Positions 27,201 through 36,200 of a DNA stretch of 62,000 bases are shown here, piece after piece (position 1 is the stretch's first letter; the number at the start of each line of letters is the position of its first letter). The DNA is taken from positions 12,004,766-12,066,765 of the forward strand of contig NC_049979.1 in the NCBI RefSeq assembly GCF_000003815.2, read 5' to 3'. The translations under genes were made by a program, and so were the position numbers. The notes beneath the pieces are model-generated. The model had not been told where the DNA came from and did not search any database. It saw only the letters and a program-made list of their open reading frames with translations. Source of the stretch: Branchiostoma floridae (lineage: Eukaryota; Chordata; Leptocardii; Amphioxiformes; Branchiostomatidae).

Positions 27201-30200
27201 CCAAGACACATCAACATTCAAACCAGTCTGCCTCAAATAAGACCCAACTAGAAAAGAAATATTTTGCAAAAATGCAGGCCTTTTGTCAAATTAGCTGATA
27301 TCCACAGCTGAATGTCTAACCTAAGCTCTCGAGTGTTGTTATTGAACATCACAAATTACAGATCACACTTCCAGTTCTTGACTCCTGTTGCCCGGTTATA
27401 AATTCAACTTCTGCCAGTAACGTCATAGGAAACATAACAGAAAGTTCTAAACCTGGCACAGTAATTATATTTTGAGAAGAGGAAAGGCAAACACTAGGAA
27501 ACTTGCAACTGCATACTTTATGGTACGAGGTTCTTAGATGGCTGCCATGTTTACTATAAATCAGCAACTATAAGTTATTTTTTAGTGTCATTGGTGAAAC
27601 AAGCACTTAAACATCACAAGTTGACTAAGACCCATGCACCCACCCTACTGTCTGCTATATCAACCAAGTGATGTTGTGTCGTCATTTCTTAATATCTTTA
27701 CAAAATCATCTTTGCAACTGGCACAAAGGATGATGTACTATTTGAGAAAGGGGAATTATGCAAAGTTGGATCATACCACAAAGTTACAGGAACTGAATGG
27801 ATCCTCCAACAGTTTGTTACAGATGATCTCAGCATTTGCCTTTCTGCTGGGGTACTGGTCACAGAAGTGTCCCACGTCTGCCACGTCTGCACAGTCTGCC
27901 TACAAGATCGGTTTGTTGAACATTCTATTGTTTCAAACATTTCAAAATAAAGTATGACTACAACAATAGAAGATTACAAATCAAATCAAATCATGCTGTG
28001 TAGGAAGTTACAAAGACTAAAAAAATCATATTTGCCAGTCTGTAGGCCTCTCAGCACTAGGTTATGGGCACTTTGACTTTCATTTTTTTTCTCATACTAA
28101 TGGATTAAAATTTAAGAACTGCAGCTGTACTTATCATCGATAGCTTTGGCATTAAAAAATCCTAATGCTATGTACTTACATCACCAATCTCACACATCTT
28201 CCAGGAATTGGCAAAGTAGGTGACGTAGTTTGTCTGTTCCCCAGACAGTGTGGTAAAGTCATCTGTAAAATACATTTTGAACTTCACTCCCAGCATATCA
28301 ATCACATCAATTCATAAGATGTTTGCAAATAGCACTGAAAAAGTAAGAATTGGCATGCATTGTCTAAGACTATTGAAAACGGTCAACAACACAACACAAC
28401 AGCCACTCAGATACTGTGTCCCACATTTCAAATGTTGCTCATTCCAAAAGCGATAAAAGATTATCCATAACAGTTACTGTTTGTACCTCGTAAACTTTTG
28501 TCAATGATAAACAGGATGGATTAATATGATTGTAGTATTGTTGTTAAGATTGTACCATTTATAATTTTTCATTGCACCATGTATAATTATTAAGCAATAA
28601 AGTTCACTCATTCACATGGCAGGTAATATTTCACTCCACATCCCTTGCACAAAGATTCTATACAATGTAATTCCTTAATCACTGCTGTACAAAAATAGAA
28701 ATTAGCTCAAACACTCACTCAACTCACTTTCCAGTAATAAATGGACTAATTTTCAGAGCCACTGCATTTATGAAGTAGATATTCTGAAACAACCCCTCAT
28801 GTTTTTTAAACACTATTGCTGCAACTAGGGCAAGAAAAAAATAAAGTGCCATTTGCAAATAAGTGCACCTTTCTGAAGACTATTCCTATACCAAGTGTCT
28901 GGTTATTTGGTTTTAACATAAAGGCACAGGAGTCCAAACTATACCTATTTGTGGGGGCGGTTGAAATATTTCTATAAATTCCTATATTCTTTAAACCTGT
29001 ACCTGATACATCATAGTTGTAGACACCACAGAGCCCTTGGGTCTTGTCCACGTTCTCCATGGTGCTGGTGACGTACACGGTCGGACCGACGTCCCACTTC
29101 ACACGCACACCCAGCGCCGAGTCCAGGAACATGAACTCCCCTAGCCTCTTCAGTATCAGCCCTGCATACATCAAACAGGTTGCATCATAAAAGAACATTT
29201 GCAGCAGTGCAAATCATACATTTGTGTGTATACATATACAAAAATGCTGAACTGGCTACAATTTCCCAGGGTTAACAAGAGCTTTTCCTGCTATCAAATG
29301 AATGCCAACTTAAACATTTTTTAATGAAAACAAGTTATGACAATGAAAGTGTTACCCCTAAAATACTACTAGTATTGTAAATGTACCACAAACATTTTTC
29401 CATTACAATATCATGACTATAGTATATTCCAATACTGCAAACTCAAAACCAGCATGAAAACTTCATTCTACTGCTATCGCAAAATTAGATCCCCGCAAAA
29501 GGCGTTTACAGTATCATTTGTGTTACTTATGCGCTTGGCTTCAAGATTTACAAAAATTTTATGGGATTCATACACTGCTATAAATCATACCATTTATGGC
29601 AACAGATGTGTCGGGGGCCACTTCTATAGCTTCACCATTAACGGTGATGTTCCTTCCTTCAGCCTGGACCAGATCAGCACCAAACTGCATGGTCAAAAAC
29701 TGCCAAAAGAAATATCAACAGCTTAGTCTATTACTGTATGATCAAAGACCACAATAAAACAAAGTCTGCATGACACAGCAAAGGCAATGCCATTTTCAAC
29801 TTCTGGTCACAAACCACGGAGCAGCAAAAACTGCCTGGTACAGGACAACAAATGCGATGACTGCTGGTCCTCTTGAGTTAGGGTGGTCTGGTTCCAGCAT
29901 TGTGCACAAAGAAGAGTTGAAGTAGAAATTCTTTTAAGTTTCATTGGAGCTAATTCTTCAAGTGAGCCTTGTCCTGGAGACACCCAGGCACAGACTGACT
30001 CTCAAACCTACTATGATATATGTCAACAACTTGGGTCACCCTTGTCCTGATTTTGAGGATTTGTTTACGACTTCAGACTATCCGCTTAGAGCACATTGTC
30101 TCTTTCATGGCGTCTAATGGTGACAATAATTTGGAGACTTCCGTGGCTATCCCTAAGAGACTTCCTAAGAGGCTTCTTGTTTTAAATTATAGCTTAAAAC

Positions 30201-33200
30201 ATCTGGAGGTCCCTGTCCAGAATATAGATTTAAATGTTATCCCTAAATGAACTCCATCATTCCTCCCTGTTGCAGTTGAGTGACCTAATCCTTCCATTCA
30301 CCTCTTTAATACATGTTAAGATAAATGCGATTTAATATGTACATCACCAGCAATCAGTCATCAGATTCTAGCTGGGACCCTTCCCCATACTACAAATGTG
30401 ACAGTAAACAATCAACCAACTTTGTGGCAGGTTCACAGGAGTCACAGTCCAGGTTCTTGGCGTGGATGTACCAGGTCCCGTCCACGCTCTGGGACAGGCT
30501 GAATGACCCGTCCCCGTGGAAGCTGTACTGCCGACCGTCGAACGTGCGGTAGTGGAAGCGACCGCAGGTCAGACACGTGGCATAGATGTACGCAGAGTAC
30601 GGAGGTGCGACTGGAGGGTGAGAAAGGGACGTCATCAGGGCTGTGTTTATGGTTAGATAAATTCATATCCATATGTCACCAAGATGTCACAGTGGCCAGG
30701 TAGTGAGTCAGGGAGTCAGGAGAGAGCCATGATGATATTTGTGGGAGATCAACCTTATCATTCACTGCTCAAGCTGGACAATCTGGACACGTCTTACTCT
30801 ATCGCGAATCCCTCTCCCATCCAACCGCCACATATGGTCCCAATTGCAGGGTGACACATCCCCAGTACAGGGGTGATCACGGGAAGTTCAACATTTTTCG
30901 TCTGTCTAAGGTTCCAAATCGGCTGCCATGTTTACTATGATGTCATCAATTAACTTGATTACAGGAATCAAGAACGAGAAGTATGCTTTCTAAGAATCCA
31001 TACTCAATAACATCAAAGGGGTGACTGAATATTTTTTACAAAACTTTGTTAATTGAATAACATCTATGATGGTCACATGTAATCAGGAACTGCAATAGTT
31101 GTATTTTAGTGTCATTGGTGACATAAGTACTCGATTACAGGATATTTTGCTGTAGCAAAATGCACTCTAAATTCCTTTCCTGTTGGAAGACTCACCAGTG
31201 GCCGCCCCATCCAGTATGGAGAACACATCTGAAACATCACAACAGGGCAATGTCAAACTTAAGGAGCCTTCATTCACATTCATCTACATCAAAGACAGCC
31301 CTAAGGGCAAGCAGAATCAAAGAAATGAAAGCCTGTCAGATTCTGCTCTCTTGTATATCAATTACCAAAGGTATTTGCTGCTATACAGTGAGGGAAGCCA
31401 CATGTACATGAAAAAAGTCACAAAATTGTACATAGTTCTGGAATATGACAAAACATATAAAGAAGTGTGAAACATTAAACAAATGATCTTCCTTTCAATA
31501 CCGTTTCAAAATGGTGAAAAAAATTGCTTACCTAGTTGGCACTGGTTGCCGAAATGGCCGATGGGGCAGTGACAGACATTGGGTCCGCTACACGTTCCAC
31601 CATTCTGACAAGGGTCGTGGCAAACAGCTGTGGGTAGGTGAAATGAGAATGGGAGGAAACAGAATTATAGGAAAAATATACGAGTAAACAAACAAAGACG
31701 TACTGAGCAGACATTAAACATTTGATGGTATGTGTTTTACTTGTCGCTGATTGAAGAATTATGCTGTTAACAAACAGAGTGATGTTGACAGTGTGCACAA
31801 TCCTCTTAATCTTATTTGATGATTCCAGAAAAGGACAATGTGGCACTGCACTCAAGTTTTTAGTAACTTGTAACAATGCCACATACAAGATACAGACGGA
31901 AGGTAAAGGTATTTTACCTCCCCGTCCGAAATCAGGTACCCATTTTTACACCTGGGTGAAGTGAGTAAGGTAGTGTTAAGTGCCTTTCCAGGGCACAACA
32001 TCGGGGACAGGGGGAAATTACTCTGGACTCTAGATTCCGAGCCCAACACTCACACGACTTAGCTACATGTAGTTTGATCGTGAGATCGCAATACATTGTC
32101 AAAGAAGTCTCAGTCAAGGCAAATGAAATATACTCACGCTCCGTACAGTTTACCCCAGCCCATCCCGTGCAACAGCCAATCTCATAGGACAGCACCTCCA
32201 CATCGTGTGTCACTGGTGGTCTGTCCAAGGGAAAACACAATGTTAGCCGCAGATTAAATGTCCTACAAATTGAAAATGCACCTGGTGAGAAATGTCACAA
32301 ATCAAGTTCTATACTTTGTAATATTCCAATATTCTGCCTAATCAGACAATTAGTACATTAATACAGCTTCCTTGGAATGATTTGGTTAGAGAGCTTTGGT
32401 TTAAGTGGCCATGACTCACTGCTATTTCAAGAAACGTCTAAAAACATCAATGCTGACCTATAAGTTCCCCTGATCTTACAATTTATGACTTGGCAGGATA
32501 ACAATTATGAGAATAGAATATTATATGATTTTGATTTGTATGATAGACTTGTCTTGTTATGTGTATACAGTACATGTCTTGTATATATTATGTGTAAACT
32601 CTGAGTGTGTATACGAGTAACCAGGGCCTCCCTGAAAAGCAGTGCCTCATAGTCACTGAGACAGTTACCCTGGTTTAAGAAATACAAAATGAATAAATAA
32701 ATGGGAGGACTACATTATTTTCATTATCTGTAAAATAAAACAGTATGGAAACAGCCAACAGTAGCATGCCCAATCTCTAATTAAAATGCTTTCAAAGTGG
32801 ACTCTGCGAACTGATCTTAATTGAAAATTATTCAAATCAAATGACCTCCGCCATTAAAATATTAACAACCATGTCGTAGGACTGATTTCAATGTTACGGT
32901 AATATATTTTGTAGTGTGCAACATTTAAATATTTTGTAAACATATTTTATGTTATTGTTGTTGCTAAGAATTGTCTGTCGTGAAGTCCATGAGGATTAGT
33001 GGAGATGTTGTGACACAGTTACCCTGAGGGCTATCTCCAGGACATGTCAGTCCTAGCAAGGAAATTTGCTTGTTGGGACTGACAAAACTTTTGCCCCATC
33101 CATCCAAACACCTGAGCTTCTGCTGAAAGTGTATTTTTACAAGCTTTAAGAATTACAGATTTAACAATGAAAAGTCGACAACATGGTCTCACAAGACAAA

Positions 33201-36200
33201 TGGACGGATATAAAAAAACAAAGCTGGAGACAGTCTGCAGTTTACGAAGAAAAACAACACTATGCATTTCATTCAAGTTCTTCCCTCCAGTAGAGAGCAA
33301 CTACACGGTATCTCAAACACTTCAAGAGCAGAAAATAAGGTGCAGATACTTCATGATGTGACAGGTGGCGTCCTCCGTCATGCTGTACAGCACAGCCTCC
33401 ACTGTCCCATTATGATGAAGGGCCATTTTGTCCAGATCCAGATCCCATCCTTCCTCCTGCAAATATCAGGATCACATCAGTTGAAAATTAATTAAATTGC
33501 ATAATTAATGCAAAAGTACCATGGTTCTTTAGCTGGTAAATCATTAAACTGTCAACATTGTGACATGTGTAAGGTATTAAAGTACATGTCATAACCAAGC
33601 ATAACGTTAGATCATGAGGTCTCTGAACTCATCTGGAATGTTCTTTGGTCATTTGTACAATATTCATAACCACTTGCATAATAAAAGCACCTTTCTTTTT
33701 GGCCCAACTTTTTTGCACGTTTGCATCAATTTTGAGGTGCCCTGGGGATGCTATCCTTATAATTATTAAAAACAACATGGCCTTATGCGGATCACAAACA
33801 CAGCTTACCGACTGACACACAGACAAAACCAAAAGGTCCCAAAACCAATATCTCAATTTCAGGCTGTGCAAAAATAGCTTTTATTACACATTAGTTCCCT
33901 TTTACGCACATCAAAAGTGATATTTCTAACAACGTCTTCTGTAAATATAACGGTAACATCGGTTCGCCATTTTGGCCTCTTGTCAAGACCTGTCAACTGA
34001 GACTTCCTTCGAGACTCGTGGGCGCTGTTGCTAGTTGTCGTGGTGACTGGTGGTTTGTGTGGGACCACTGGCAAAAAAAAAAAGAAAAATTGTCGTTTTC
34101 GTCCTACTTTCTAATGTTGAATTCGCCCTTCCATCGTCAGCGGCAAGTCGGCGGTGTGAGAGCGCGTCCCAAAACTTTTGCCGATTCCGGGAATTTTGGG
34201 GTGTCTCCCGAGAGTTTCCGAGGAGCTCCGATGTGTGCCGACTATAGATTCGTCCATATTTGGTGCGATGTCGTGTAATGACGTCACATGACTCCTCCGC
34301 ACATGGCACGAAAACTACTGTAAATCCATTTATGGTTGGCGCGTTTCCAGTGGTTTCTAGTGTTTGGAAGGCTATGGGAACGTTTTGTTGTGTTGGGTCA
34401 AGAGGGAGGGGCGGAATACTGTGATGAAATATTTGATGAAATTTTAGCGGTCTAGTGACCATGAAAGTCACTAAAATTAACGGTTTGGTCACTGATGTAT
34501 GATCATGTATGACATTTATGCGCTCAAAAAGTATGAAAAAGAAACCACGTTCTTGGAACTCACGACAGTGTCGACTCATAATGTCACAAAAAGGACAGCG
34601 TGAGCAAACATAAAACTTGTTAAGTTGATGTTCTACCGTAAAAGTTGATTGTCACTACGCCAGGAATTTGAAGGCAACCCCAATTAGGGTTTATTATAGC
34701 AATATTAAAGCGTTAAAAGCGAAAATATTCTGGACCGGAAATATGTATGATATCAACATCTACAGCTCTATATTCCAACATTATTTCATACTTTTAGCGG
34801 TAAAAAAAATAGCACAGAAAGCTTTAGTAGCGTCACGAGGATACGGGAACCCACTGAAATTATGCCGTAAGATCAGCAGCGCACTGACTTTCACGACACT
34901 TTCACGGCACAGCCGCATCGAATTTTTGCTCCTCGAATGTCTGTATGGGATGCAATAGAGTTGCTTCATCTTATTGCACAGAAAGTTGCCAAAATATGAC
35001 TTAGAAAATTTAGTCCTGAGTCAGGCTAATATCGCTTAGGTTGCCCTTGAAGTACGCAAAAGGAAGTACGACATCGATGTTCAATACGACATCGATGTTC
35101 AATGGTTAGGGGAATTTTACAATGTACAGTTTAATGACTAACTTTCCAACAATTTAAAAATGTCCTATTATCAAGACCGGCTCGCACTTCGGTCTCCTAC
35201 AGCACGGGAAGAGATTTGAGGGTGAGATTTATATGCACGGTGGACTTAAAAAGGGCCAGAGTGTTCGTCATTTCGTCTACCCTTCGGTTTTATGTTTATA
35301 GGAATATGAGCGTCGATAAGAAGGAGGAAGAATAAGACACCATTCTTATTCTTCCTCTGATTCTCATCAACCTAATGATTACATAGATATGGTCAAATAT
35401 GTGACCTGTTGCTTGTGTGATACGCCGTGCTCTGTCGTTCAATCTTATGTTACCAGACTTGTATTCCTGTACTTTTTACACAGCAAATGAATTTTATGGA
35501 TGACATCAGCGCGCTCAATAATTTCGCAAAAGAAATGCCCTTCGGAGATGGTGAACATGACGAGATGTACCAAGCTAGGAAAATATATCGCATGGCAGCA
35601 TTGATTGTACTTTTAGAGGCGACACTAGTGATGAGGAACATGTAGCCATGACCGAGTTGCTACTTTAACCACTTTGGTCACATTCATTTTGAAAGTGCAA
35701 TAGAATGTGTACGGTATTGATGCGATTGAATTTAAGAAACGGTCCAAGGTCGCCTTAATTCAGAAGTATCAGCATATTCAAAATGAGTGTCCAGTGTCTT
35801 CAAATGTGTGCTTTTCTAAAATTCAGTCGTCATTCGTAATGTCATTTACCAACGTTCAACACAGTCATGATAATATCCAATAAAATAGGTTCAGTCCTTA
35901 CCTTGAGATCGGCCACCTGTTCACACGGCGCGGAGGACTCTTGTTTGGGCACCAGAATCTCCTCCACAATGGTCACCACTGTCGTGTTACAGACGTGCAC
36001 GCCGTCCACACTACAGGGAAATGATAAAATGGTCAGGCTCTGGTATCAGGGTCAATCAAAAAGTAATGCAAGTGGTCTTATAATAGGCTCATTTATTTCA
36101 TTTAATTTGATTTACTTAGCTGTATAGAGAGACATACAGCCAGGGCTTCCCAACTAGCCGGAGGCTATTATCAAAGCCTAGCCCTGGTAACAATACAATA

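Noticed and set aside
34031-34579. 182-codon minus-strand open frame in SCO-spondin intron 2
   Set aside because: No domain, composition looks random, overlaps a CpG-richer patch with several short open frames in both strands.
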